Shown: positions 14,200 to 24,500 of the stretch, in pieces
Position numbering within the stretch: the first letter of the stretch is position 1
Layout of the letters: each line of letters starts with the position of its first letter
Origin: Plantago ovata
Lineage: Eukaryota > Streptophyta > Magnoliopsida > Lamiales > Plantaginaceae
Direction of reading: 5' to 3'
DNA: 64,000 bases
Assembly (NCBI GenBank): GCA_028274465.1
Contig: CM051457.1
Location: 107,817,982 to 107,881,981, forward strand
Notes under the pieces: model-generated
Seen by the model: the letters and a program-made list of their open reading frames with translations, nothing else
Database searches by the model: none
What the model was told of the DNA's origin: nothing
Program-made: the position numbers and the translations under genes

Positions 14200-15137
14200 A
14201 TATTAATTACCGATGGTAATTGAGAAACTCTTCCTAGATCAAAAGTTTCTGCTATAGAAGATCTTTCATAAGACCGGCTACTATTAGATCTCTCAAAAGA
14301 GAGAGAAACCCTTCCTTCTTGTGTTTGTTTGACCGATTTAGATGAGTATTTGGCTTTACTACCTCAAGTGGTTCTGGGTCAACTATACCTTCTAATACCC
14401 ATTCATGGGAAGGACTATATCCTTCCATTGAATAGACTTTGGGACAACTGTATTTGACCTAGTAAGGTCTGTCTGGAGTAAGAGGGTTTCACCTTTCTTG
14501 CTATGAAATCGAACCTTTGTAGCAAAAGCAGACATCATGGCTTTGTAATGGACTCTAATATTATTGCTACAGGTATAGATCCTTCTAGCATTTTATAATT
14601 ATGAGTTTTAACTTGTAACACTAAAGATTTTAGAATATTTTTATCATTTAAGGAGACTGTTAAATTAGGATAACAATCAAAAGAAATTGGACCAGTACAA
14701 AGACTTGATTCTACTCTACTGAACTTAATAGAGAATCTTCAAAATCTTTAAACCTAGCATCTCTGAGAACGCCAAAATGGAGGTATTTAAGCCTTCTTTA
14801 GTAAGTGGTTTTATCCCTACTTGAACTAATCCAATATTAATATACTTATAATTTTCTTAACATGTTTTTGGAGGGAATCTTCAGAAAGTAGATTAATTGA
14901 CTCAAAAGGTTTTAGATACCTGAATATCTCGTTCTTCAGTTTTAATTGTAAAATCACTTTTAAATAGAATAGACGAGAGGATTCATAAATCTGATCTTAT
15001 TATTTTAGGAATTTCCATTATCGATCGAACTATCAAAATCTTCTATATTATTCTTCACTATTTATAATTTTTTACTGAATCACGGGAAGATGAGGCAACA
15101 GAAGTGAAGAAGTAGATCTACAGAAAAAAGAATCCAT
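14200..15137 (-). pseudogene. Caulimovirid movement protein region, unit A (broken)
   Basis: Nucleotide sequence matches the movement-protein segment of unit B, but no frame longer than 60 codons survives because of several short deletions. The likely original start codon is at 15135-15137, about 175 bases after the primer site. Confidence 0.65.
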
Positions 15138-15322
15138 AACTAGACTTTCGAATAAAAGATTTAAATTCTTACTACAATCCTAAGGTAAGACGATAGCCTC
15201 TTCGTGAGGACTTACTATCAAGGTCACCTTTGGCAAAAAACACTCGTAAGAAAAATAATTCTTTTACTTAAGAGTTAGTTTAGAATTGTCTTTTCTATAA
15301 CCCTACCCCCCCGGCTCTGATA

Positions 15323-15422
15323 NNNNNNNNNNNNNNNNNNNNNNNNNNNNNNNNNNNNNNNNNNNNNNNNNNNNNNNNNNNNNNNNNNNNNNNNNNNNNN
15401 NNNNNNNNNNNNNNNNNNNNNN
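15323..15422. other. Assembly gap of 100 N
   Basis: Exactly 100 N, the usual placeholder for a gap of unknown size. The left edge stops inside the primer site of unit A and the right edge resumes at the equivalent of 7960. If the units are directly head-to-tail, about 420 bp (the equivalent of 7538-7959) is missing. Confidence 0.98.
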
Positions 15423-15532
15423 AAGTAGAAAGGAGAAGGGATAAGGTATATGAGGGAGAGCGAGAGGAGTGATTGAGAGTGATTGAGAGCGTGATGAGTG
15501 TGTGCCCAAAAATGGAAGGGTGTTTCCGCCTT

Positions 15533-15541
15533 CCATTTATA
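15533..15541 (-). promoter_or_regulatory. Viral promoter TATA element, unit B
   Basis: TATAAATGG on the minus strand, the counterpart of 8054-8062, with the same position relative to the two T-rich runs and the end of ORF2. Confidence 0.6.
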
Positions 15542-15607
15542 GGAGAGGGGAAGTGATGGTTTTTTCAAAAAGTAAATAGTAACTAATAATGATTTTTGAT
15601 TTTCTTT

Positions 15608-15639
<32 letters not shown>

Positions 15640-15641
15640 CA

Positions 15642-16810
15642 TTAAAATCCGCAGGTGAACAGTACCCTGTCGGTGAACAGTAACTTTTTTTTTTTTTTTT
15701 TTTTTATTTTAATAATAATACTTGTACAATACACATTGCAAGAATTTAGAATCACTATTTCCGAACAAAGGTTCGGATCTTCTTCAGCATCTTCTGATTT
15801 TGAGGAGGCTCTTCTTTCATTGGATGTTGACGTCGTTGCCTCTGGGATGAATTTTAACATAATTGCTTGTATTTCTTCAGGGGTATTTGATTTGTAGTAA
15901 GTAGTGCTGTCATCTTCGATCTTTGTGCTAAAACTCCGTTCTTTCTGGAATTCTTCCTTGAACTGCTCCTGTGGCATTTGCATTTTGTATCCAGGTTTGT
16001 ATACTTGATGGGAGAATGCTCTGAGGTATTTTGAAATTATCCCACCATTTCACTCTGTATTCTACGAATCAATGGAAATTTGGATGAGGAGAGCTTGGTT
16101 GTGCAATTTCAATTGTCCAATTAATGACCCAAGGTAAATAGAATTTTGTGCAAAATAGGCTTAATGGTTCAAAACGTCTTTCCGGTGGTGATGTTTGTAT
16201 TGTGTTCGGAAAAGTGTATAGGAATTTTGGACTGGAGGCTTTAGTATTTCTGGAGTAGTAGAACCAAATGTTCCCACCAAAGTGCGAACCAATTGGGAAA
16301 TTTGCTAGGATCACAAGTTTTGTATTCAAATAGAAAAGCCAGGTATGCCCTTTGTTTGGCCTTTGGATAAAGAAACCACTATACCAGGCCTGCATATAAT
16401 CCCAATAGTTATAAGTGGTTCTGTTGGAACTCTTGTCCTTGGGGTCGTTGTTTAAGGATAATGGTTGATTTAGTGGATAGGCCCAGTTACTTGGCGAGAT
16501 AAATTTGAGAATTTTGCAGGTAGAGTAGGCTATGTAACCTTCAGAGAAGTGGTGTTTAATAGTAGCTGAACTGGTTATTTTCGAGTATAACTTGGTAAAA
16601 ATCAGGTGTTTTCTCAGTATCCCAGGGTTTGTAGTACCAATTTTTTCCAAACATTTCTTCTAGTATCCTCCATGGATCATGAATAATAGGGTGGCCTTCT
16701 ATAGTTATTATATTTTGCCATGGTGCTTTCATGAAGTATTCTGACTTTTGGTGGAAAGGAATGGTTGCTAAGGAATTTGTGTTTATTTCTGGAGCTTTTT
16801 GGTAGGAATT
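15642..16810 (-). pseudogene. Caulimovirid ORF2, unit B (broken)
   Basis: Counterpart of 8265-9254. Pieces at 16650-16069 and 15983-15642 keep recognisable segments of the same Trp-rich protein in different frames. Indels near 16565, 16330, 16260, 16065 and 15890 separate them. Confidence 0.7.
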
Positions 16811-18350
16811 TACAGACGAGGATTGGCTTGGTAATTTTTCTGGTTGTTTTGTTTGTAGAGGTTTCTAACTTCTGGTGATTCTAAAAGGCTTTCTAGAAGC
16901 ATAAGTCTTTCTTCAAGGTTGGTTTCTTGCTTCGGTATTTTGAGGTTTGGATCTGAAGTATTTTCTTGGTTTTTCTCTTCATCACTAACTACGGCGTCAT
17001 ACCATGATCTGGGTTTCTCACGGTTTGTAATACCTTTTCCTTTATCTTTCGCGGCATTTGCTCTGTTTTGAAGGAATTCACGGGTAAGAAAATCTGGTAT
17101 GGAATTTGTATCTCCTTTAATAAATTCAATCTCAAAATCAAATATACTTAGTATAGCCTGCCATCGTGCAAAAAATCTGTTTTGATGCAAGATTTTGAAC
17201 ATCCTTTTGTAAAACTTCTTTTGCACTTTTACAATCTATTCTAAGTAAAAATCGTTTATTCAATAAGTCACTTTGAAATTTTTGAATGCATAAAACAATA
17301 CTTAATATTTCTTTTTTAATAGTAGAGTAATTTTTTTGTGTATCATTCCAATGTGCAGAGGTGAATTGTACAATATATTCTCGTCTATCTTGTTGTTGCT
17401 TTAGTATCCCACCATAACCTATATCTGAGGCATCAGTTTCTACAACTTTTGGCAAGTTAGGATCAGTATATGTAGACAAGGAATTTCAAGCACTTGTTTT
17501 TTAATTTCTTTAATTAAAGCTGTATGTTTATCAGACCATGGTACTGGGTTCTTTTTAAGTCGGTCATGCAATGGTTTTGCCATCCTGTTTATATTAGGGC
17601 AAAAATCTAAAAACATAATTTAAACTTCCTAAAAATCTTTGTAACTGCGTTTTATCAAGAATTTTGTCAGGGAATTTATTTGCAAATTGTAAAGACCTTT
17701 CTATAGGGGTTATAGTTCCTTGGGTTATGTAATGACCTAAAAACCGAACCTTAGTTTGGAAAATACTCATTTTAGATTTTGAAACAACAAGACCATTTTG
17801 CTTAGTAATATAAAAGAATGTTTTTAGGTGTTTAAAGTGTTCATCTATCGTTTTGGAAAATATGAGAACATCATCTATGTAAACTAGACAAAATTAGAGT
17901 AATCATTAAATATATCATTCATGATTCTCTGAAATTCAGAAGGTGCATTTTTAAGGCCGAATGGCATCACGTTCCACTCATACTGTCCGAAAGGGACAGT
18001 AAAAGCTGTCTTATATCTATCTTTTTCAGAAATTTGTATCTGCCAAAATCCTGACTTCATATCAAATTTTGAGAATACAAAAGAGGAATGAAGTTTTTGT
18101 AATAAATCTTTCTTATTAGGGATTGGATATCTTATCCATTGTAAAGCAGTATTAAGAGGTTGTAATTAATAACTAATCGTGGTGTTCCTCTTTCTATTCT
18201 GAAGCTTTATTAACATAAAGGCTGCACAACTCCAAGGAGACCTAGACCTTGAAATTAATTTTTATCCATTAAATCCTTAATTTCTCTTCTACAGTGTTCT
18301 TCTAATTCATGATTCATTTGAATAGGACGAGCTTTAGTAGGAATTTGTTT
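16810..18350 (-). pseudogene. Caulimovirid RT-RNase H and ORF1 C-terminus, unit B (broken)
   Basis: RNase H lies in 17479-17138 and runs into the ORF1 tail (17226-16810) after a small frame change. The RT part (about 17500-18350) has no long frame; one-base losses such as the one near 17893, right beside the active-site coding region, interrupt it. Confidence 0.75.
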
Positions 18351-18597
18351 CTCAGTAAAATTTTCTTCATATGGTAAATCAACTATATGTTTTTTTCTAT
18401 TCCAAAATGCATTTGGTAGTTCTGCACAAACTTGTTTTTCGAAAAGATCTTGCCATTTTGCTATTTTTGATTTATTTCAGGGTTTTCTAATTGTGCTTCA
18501 ATCTTTTTTACCGAAATACTTTTTCTAATATTTTAAATGAAATGTTTTTCTTGTATGAGATTATTTATACTATTTTCGTGAATTGAATAAGCTTTTA

Positions 18598-19035
18598 TTA
18601 AATTAAGGTTTCTAGTTTTAGGTTTTTCCAAAAATCGAATTTTAATGTCTTATTATTTGTTTTGAAAACAATAGAGTTATTTCCTACCATATATGGAGTT
18701 ATTAAATTTATAAATGGTGTCCCTAGTATAACTGCATGATGTATGTCATGAACCAAAACAAAAGATGTTTTTAATAAGGTTCCTTGATTTAGTATAGAAG
18801 CATCAGTTTTAGAGTTTACTTTTAATTTTGAATTGTTAGCTGCTGAGAGCTTCTCATTAGTCTTTTCTTGAAATTTTTCAGGTACAATACCCGATTTTAT
18901 ACAGTTTAGATCAGCCCCTGTATCAAATAGTGCAATTGTATTTATAGTAAAGTTTTCAGAAAATTTTAATGTTATTTCTATTATATATTTTCTTGAAGTT
19001 ATTTCTCTAAGAATAAACAAGAAATTTTCTGGCAC
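18598..19035 (-). pseudogene. Caulimovirid aspartic protease, unit B
   Basis: A 145-codon open segment with the catalytic motif LFDTGADLN and a downstream hydrophobic ILGTPF motif, typical of retroviral-type aspartic proteases. It is one slice of the ORF1 polyprotein, open by itself but cut from its neighbours by frameshifts. Confidence 0.75.
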
Positions 19036-19485
19036 TTTTATATTTTCAACATTTCGACATTTTCGTTTTCATCTTTATCTATGTCTTCATTACCTTCTTC
19101 AGTTTCATTTATATCTTTCATTTGATCAATAATATATTTAATGGCTTCAGTGTCCTGTTTTTGCCTTTCTTTAGTTCTTTTAATTCTAATTTTACTTCTT
19201 TCATTTCTTTATGCAATTCCTGAATTGTTATGGGTTTCTTTTTATCATATTTTCCTTTACCTAAGATGTTTGTTAAATCATAAGTATTTTTCGAAGTACT
19301 AGGTGTTGATATATCTTTTTCTTTCTTATCAAAAGTACTTAAAACTTTATCAAGGTAATCTTTCTGTAATTCAGCATTTTGTATATTTTTTAATATTTCT
19401 ATATGAAATTGTTGTTCTTTGGTAAGTACACTAACATGATTTTCAGTTTCGGATCCTGAGCTATGACTGGAGGTAACTAGTTCAT

Positions 19486-19917
19486 CTAATTGAAGGCTTT
19501 TATCATTTCCGAAGAAAAATTAGATTCATAGTCAGAGTTGGAGCGATAATTACTACAATTTTCATCTTCAGTGGAATCTATGAGAAGATTGGCTATCTTA
19601 TTTCTTATCTCATCTTCTAATTGTAATTCTTGTAATTTCTTATTAAATCTACAATACCTAGCCGTATGTCCTATCGCCTTACATCTATGACACTGGGCTG
19701 TTTTATACCAGTCTTTTGAATTTTGATTATTCTTTGGCTTTGTACTGTTAGATTTTTTATAATAGTCTTCTCTTGGTTTGAACTTCCTATTATTAAACCT
19801 TCTATTAGAATTATAGTTCTTTTTTCGTGACTGAAACTGTTTTTTTTTGGGTTTTCTCATATGACTTTCTACATTTTCCTGAACACTCCATATTGGGCTT
19901 ATTAGGGTCAATGTCAA
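19486..19917 (-). pseudogene. Coat-protein C-terminus with CCHC zinc knuckle, unit B
   Basis: A 143-codon segment with a Lys/Arg/Asn-rich stretch followed by CHRCKAIGHTARYC, a CX2CX4HX4C knuckle as in caulimovirid coat proteins, and an acidic tail. It binds nucleic acid in intact relatives. Confidence 0.75.
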
Positions 19918-21360
19918 ACTGTTGGCAGAAAGTTCCTAATTCTAACTTAGTTTTCTTAAGTTCCCACTTTAAATGTTTTTGTAATTTTAAATCTTGGCAA
20001 ATTTTAGTCCTTCTTGTGAGTTAAGCTAACTAGTTGACCGTATGTGAATTCATCATAATCTATTATTTGTTTTCCAGTATTTCTCTAATTTTATTTCTAA
20101 CTTTTCTCCTAAAGGTTTGGTAATCCTGCTAGAAATTTTTCTTTCCAAAATGGTTGGTTTGAGTCTTCTCTAAGCATAACTCTAGTTAAGAAAATATTTT
20201 TATAACTTTGAAATCACTAAGTTTTCTACATCGGAGGTTTGAAAGAAGCTCGGCATTTTTATCTTTTAAATGAGAAGGGTCACCTATGAAATGTAAAGAA
20301 ATTGTAAGGATTAGCCTAGAAACAGCATCTTGTTTTAAATTTCCATCATCATCTATTATTGGAATGTTTTCTTCATCTATCTGTACTGCATTTAGAATTT
20401 CTTCTTGTTCTTGGGATGTGAGATAATAATCCCACCATCCTTTTAACTGACCAGAGAATCCTGCTATAAGGATTTCTGCTATAGTTCTATATATCTTGTG
20501 TTCCTATTTGAGTTTTATAAGCATTAGCAGACATAGTCATTTGTTGTAGTACACCAAGAATTTCATACTCCGATTTCCCATCTATATTCCAATCATAAAC
20601 AGAAGTAGCATTAAAACGTGATTGGGCTAAAGGTTTAGCTAAGCTTAAATCATTTGCAGGAGTTATTTCAAGTGGTTGTTTCCAATAAAGTTTATTAATA
20701 TGTTTTGTTGGCTCTTGGAAGTTTTCTAAGGCCTTACTGATTTCAGAATCACGACTTAGTGTTTGGATACGCGAAGATTGCGGAGTCTGTGGAGTATCCA
20801 GGACCACTACATTGTCTTTATTAATAGACACAGACCTTAGTTGTTCTTGGACTGTTCTTATGAACTCAGTTTTATTATCATGTACATCTTTAATACTAGC
20901 TTTAGACACTTGATATGGTTTAAAAAGTGGAAGACAATGCTTATCTTTAGATTTTTGTATGCTTTTCTCTATTTCGTCAACTAACATTGGTTGTTTTTGA
21001 ATACTTTTTTCTATCCTGTCTAACTGTTTACCTATAGTATTCAGATTTGTATTTGTAAAGTTGTTTTGAACCATTATACTTTTCACATTTTTACTAGTAT
21101 CATCACTAGGTGTCTTAATAGGAATAGCTTCTATCTCTTGATCTAGAATGGTTAGTCTTATTCCTTGAAAGGAGGGTGATTAGATTGTTTTTTTACTGAA
21201 CCAACTAATGTTTCCCACTCAGGAGTTTTATTCCTAGTCGTAATAGGATTAATAGTTTTGGAAAAAGGGTAGCCTATAGAATTTTCAGTTGCATAGATTT
21301 CAAACCAATCAAAAAATAATATATGTATTTTATTTTTATTAATAAAATCATAATACTTTC
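19918..21360 (-). pseudogene. Caulimovirid coat protein region, unit B (broken)
   Basis: The open piece 21086-20487 (199 codons) matches residues about 90-290 of the unit A coat-protein frame almost perfectly. The remainder to 19918 is broken by small indels near 20490, 20085 and 20010. Confidence 0.7.
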
Positions 21361-21499
21361 TTGAATCAAACTCCTATTTTTAAGAAAATGTTGAAAAAAC
21401 CAAATTTTCTTTTCATTATTATAATCTGCATAAAAATCATCATGAAGGAATTTCTTATTAATTTGAAACTCTTTTTCTATAACATTAATTCTCTATCAT

Positions 21500-22623
21500 A
21501 TCATTTTCTATATTTTCAGTTAATACAGAACCGGTTGGACTACTCGGACCTATATCATAAGTTCCATCTTCATGCCTATTTTTAGTAGGACTCTCATAGA
21601 CTGCTTTAGGAATATTTGTAGTATAATCTACGTTTCGAAATCTAGAATCATGACTATAACTTTGCCTATGCTTAGTTGGAATATTAATTACCGATGGTAA
21701 TTGAGAAACTCTTCCTAGATCAAAGTTTCTGCTATAGAAGATCTTTCATAAGACCGGCTACTATTAGATCTCTCAAAAGAGAGAGAAACCCTTCCTTCTT
21801 GTGTTTGTTTGACCGATTTTAGATGAGTATTTGGCTTTACTACCTCAAGTGGTTCTGGGTCAACTATACCTTCTAATACCCATTCATCGGGAAGGACTAT
21901 ATCCTTCCATTGAATAGACTTTGGGACAACTGTATTTGACCTAGTAAGGTCTGTCTGGAGTAAGAGGGTTTCACCTTTCTTGCTATGAAATCGAACCTTT
22001 GTAGCAAAAGCAGACATCATGGCTTTGTAATGGACTCTAAATATTATTGCTACAGGTATAGATCCTTCTAGCATTTTATAATTATGAGTTTTAACTTGTA
22101 ACACTAAAGATTTTAGAATATTTTTATCATTTAAGGAGACTGTTAAATTAGGATAACAATCAAAAGAAATTGGACCAGTACAAAGACTTGACTCTACTGA
22201 ACTTAATAGAGAATCTTCAAAATCTTTAAACCTAGCATCTCTGAGAACTGCCAAAATGGAGGTATTTAAGCCTTCTTTAGTAAGTGGTTTTATCCCTACT
22301 TGAACTAATCCAATATTAATATACTTATAATTTTCTTAACATGTTTTTGGAGGGAATCTTCAGAAAGTAGATTAATTGACTCAAATGGTTTAGATACCTG
22401 AATATCTCGTTCTTCAGTTTTAATTGTAAAATCACTTTTAAAATAGAATAGACGAGAGGATTCATAAATCTGATCTTTATTAATTTTAGGAATTTTCCAG
22501 TTATCGATCGAACTATCAAAATCTTCTATTATTATTCTTCACTATTATAATCTTTTTTACTGAATCACGGGAAGATGAGGCAACAGAAGTTGAAGAAGTA
22601 GATCTACAGAAAAAAGAATCCAT
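21500..22623 (-). pseudogene. Caulimovirid movement protein region, unit B
   Basis: The open segment 22254-21715 (179 codons) contains LRDARF, GPISFDCYPNLTVSL and DEWVLEG, features of the 30K-type movement protein of petuviruses and florendoviruses, which carries virus through plasmodesmata. The N-terminal part upstream to the likely ATG at 22621-22623 is shifted by an indel near 22340 and further ones near 22550. Downstream the frame runs towards the coat protein, consistent with one fused polyprotein. Confidence 0.78.
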
Positions 22624-22800
22624 AACTAGACTTTCGAATAAAAGATTTAAATTCTTACTACAATCCTAAGGTAAGACGATAGCCTCTCTCGTGAGGACTT
22701 ACTATCAAGGTCACCTTTGGCAAAAAACACTCGTAAGAAAATAATTCTTTTACTTAAGAGTTAGTTTAGAATTGTCTTTTCTATAACACCTACCCCCCCG

Positions 22801-22812
22801 GCTCTGATACCA
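22801..22812 (-). other. Viral primer binding site (tRNA-Met type), unit B
   Basis: The minus strand reads TGGTATCAGAGC, the standard plant pararetrovirus site complementary to the 3' end of initiator tRNA-Met, followed by CGGGGGGG. The first ten bases of the same run in unit A (15313-15322) are visible before the gap. Confidence 0.85.
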
Positions 22813-22942
22813 GAGACTGAGGTGTCATGACACTAGAGGTCATAGGTTCAATTCTCGTCAGGTGCGAGATTATTTATAGTTTATTACTAGCTTTGTAATG
22901 TTACTTATGAAATTGTAATGGTTCGATTATTAAAAAAAAAGA
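22813..22942 (+). repeat. SINE-like fragment between viral primer site and third unit
   Basis: About 130 bp not found in unit A. It contains GGTTCAATTCTC (22848-22859), close to a pol III B box, a T-rich 3' half and a terminal A9 run (about 22932-22940). This looks like the 3' part of a tRNA-derived SINE. It lies exactly between the viral primer site and the resumption of viral sequence at 22943. No clear A box was seen. Confidence 0.45.
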
Positions 22943-23002
22943 CAGTAAATGAAAAGATGGCAGGAGTTAACAAAATAAAATAAACATAAACTTAAATATG
23001 TA

Positions 23003-23003
<1 letters not shown>
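22943..23003 (-). repeat. Start of a third viral unit
   Basis: 61 bp nearly identical to 7631-7692 of unit A. It ends at the right AT tract and shows that the inserted array was longer than two units, or was cut at this point. Confidence 0.75.
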
Positions 23004-23006
<3 letters not shown>

Positions 23007-23034
<28 letters not shown>

Positions 23035-23045
23035 GATGATATATA

Positions 23046-23094
<49 letters not shown>

Positions 23095-23119
23095 ATATAT
23101 ATTATATATATATATATAT
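23007..23119. repeat. (AT)n microsatellite, right border of the viral array
   Basis: AT repeats with a few interruptions, directly after viral sequence and before the right inner part of the MULE-type MITE. Confidence 0.93.
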
Positions 23120-23270
23120 GTTGAATTTTATGTTTAAATTAATTCATGTGTAGTTAAGTAAGTACTTAATTTAGATAATAAAATTAAAATGCCACATGTC
23201 ACATGTAGGAGAGTGGGACATGAAATGGGACACGAAAAAGTGGAATAGAAGATCCGCACCGATCTATGTT

Positions 23271-23691
23271 ACCATATATCTAAGTTGTGATTGGACCTGC
23301 ATCTTCATCTTGATAACTTACTTAACTCAGATTCAGATCTTATGTACTCCACGTAGTAGACAATTAAAAGAATTGACGGGAATATCGTATATACGGATAT
23401 TTACCCCATTCAAGCCTCATGGCGGCTGCATACCTAGTACTAATCACTCCGGAGAACCCCACTTAAGTGATAATCTCTTCGGAGTGTTTGTAAATACAGT
23501 ATTAATTAAATTGATAATCTACTTTTCTACCTCATTAATTAAGTTTTTTAAGTTTGATTTTTCTGCATTTGCTTCTCTATAATTAAGCAAACTAACCATT
23601 CTAAGCTAAAATCATTTAGGAAAATGCTTTTAGAGCTTTAAGCAAATAAAAAAAGAGAAAAGTTAATAAAATGTTAAATAAAGTAAATTAT
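23271..23691. other. AT-rich intergenic stretch
   Basis: No gene, RNA gene or clear repeat was recognised between the MITE end and the Stowaway element. The long plus-strand frame here starts in the MITE end and has no family resemblance. Confidence 0.6.
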
Positions 23692-23693
23692 TA

Positions 23694-23946
23694 CTCCCTC
23701 CGTTCTCTCAAAAGTTCCTGGTTTCACTTTTTTCGGTCAACAGTTTTCAACTTTGACTTTCATTTACTCTTAAACTATAATAATAAAATATATAACGGAA
23801 TTAAATTATGAAATTTAGGTTCTATATTTCATAATATAATTTCGTTAAATATTTTATCATTATAGTTTTAAGGGTAATCGGGAGTCAAAGTTGGAAGCTG
23901 TTGACCGAAAAAGTCAAAATAGGAAGCTTTTGAGAGAACGAGAGAG
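23694..23946. mobile_element. Stowaway-type MITE
   Basis: The ends CTCCCTCCGTTCTCTCAAAAG (left) and CTCTCTCGTTCTCTCAAAAG (right, complementary strand) are inverted repeats, flanked by TA at 23692-23693 and 23947-23948. The inner part is also palindromic. CTCCCTCCGT with a TA duplication is the signature of Stowaway (Tc1/Mariner) MITEs. Length 253 bp, no coding. Confidence 0.85.
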
Positions 23947-23948
23947 TA

Positions 23949-24330
23949 ATGTTTAAGTGATTATTTTTATTTTAACCAAACACTAAAATATTGCTTAACT
24001 TTAAATTTTAGTATGTATACCAAACACCCCATACTTTTGATTATAATCACCTTATTTAGATTTTAAGAAAAACAATTAAAAAGTGATTATAGTAACCATT
24101 TGCAAACACTGAGATCACCAAATTTGAAATCTATGACTTAATCACCGATAAATTAATCCTTATTTGATCAATGATCTTATTTTACGAAAATCTATATAGA
24201 ATATAGTCACCTGACCATTTATCTTATTGATATTTACTAAACATACTATTATACTTATTATAGTTAAATCAAATTATTTTCATCAAATAAGATGATATAA
24301 TGTTTGATGAAGTGACTGATAATTAAGTGT
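23949..24330. other. AT-rich intergenic stretch
   Basis: Nothing recognisable beyond general AT richness. Confidence 0.5.
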
Positions 24331-24500
24331 TAACATGTCTCACATCACTTGTTTGAGATCCTGTAAATTCATTGTAAGTTGAATAGTTCTCCACCCATAA
24401 TATTAACAAAGACTTTGAAATTGGATAATGGGTTCAAATCAATATAGTATCAAAGTCGGCTCAAGTTGATGAAGGATGCCCCTCGATCGACCAATGGTAA
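24331..24500 (+). repeat. TRIM-like LTR relic with primer site
   Basis: It starts near TGTTAACATGTCTCACATCAC (LTR-like, TGTCNCACATC) and ends with GGTTCAAATCAA followed by ATAGTATCAAAGTC, a decayed tRNA-Met primer site. This order is typical of short non-autonomous LTR elements in plants. No second LTR was found. Confidence 0.45.

Larger units (their letters stand above)
7538..15322 (-). mobile_element. Endogenous caulimovirid, unit A
   Basis: About 7.8 kb from the primer-site end at 15322 (cut off by the assembly gap) down to the AT tract at 7537, roughly one caulimovirid genome. The stretch 7538-8264 is the intergenic region; it holds the promoter TATA element, a T30 and a T20 run and a possible AATAAA (minus strand, about 7827). 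The longest surviving pieces are the coat-protein ORF (12197-13891) and ORF2 (8265-9254). Confidence 0.85.
15423..22812 (-). mobile_element. Endogenous caulimovirid, unit B
   Basis: About 7.39 kb matching unit A from position 7960 onward. The differences are mostly one- or two-base insertions and deletions with few substitutions. ORF2 is broken here although it is open in unit A, while protease and zinc-knuckle segments are open here but broken in unit A. It ends at a complete primer site (22801-22812). Confidence 0.85.
7538..23003 (-). mobile_element. Endogenous caulimovirid, head-to-tail array of about two genomes
   Basis: Two nearly identical 7.4-7.8 kb units lie in the same orientation, followed by a 61-bp start of a third (22943-23003 equals 7631-7692). 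Each unit reads, on the minus strand, movement protein, coat protein, zinc knuckle, aspartic protease, RT, RNase H, then a second ORF. There is no integrase and no LTR, and the primer site matches initiator tRNA-Met. This is the layout of an integrated plant pararetrovirus. Two ORFs, a movement protein of this type and AT-tract insertion fit florendoviruses best; petuvirus-like is the alternative. All long frames are broken. Confidence 0.88.
6902..23261. mobile_element. MULE-type MITE split by a viral array
   Basis: Inverted ends of about 50 bp lie at 6902-6951 and 23212-23261; both contain GCGGATCTTCTAT then CCAC...GTGTCCCATT.CATGTCCCAC. Just outside are ATCGATGTT (6893-6901) and ATCTATGTT (23262-23270), a 9-bp target duplication with one mismatch. 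Without the viral array and AT tracts the element would be only about 0.7 kb and has no coding sequence, so it is a non-autonomous Mutator-like MITE that later received the insertion. Confidence 0.7.

Noticed and set aside
15275-15568. ORFs running through the N gap
   Set aside because: The middle third is undetermined sequence, and the flanks are viral leader.
22800-22870. A tRNA-Met gene
   Set aside because: Only the 12-base primer site matches; no cloverleaf can be formed with the neighbouring bases.
7538-23003. Interpretation as an LTR retrotransposon pair
   Set aside because: There are no LTRs and no integrase, a 30K-type movement protein is present, and units repeat head to tail; this fits a pararetrovirus.
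23196-23582. 128-codon plus-strand frame
   Set aside because: It starts inside the MITE inverted end and shows no domain, signal peptide or codon pattern.
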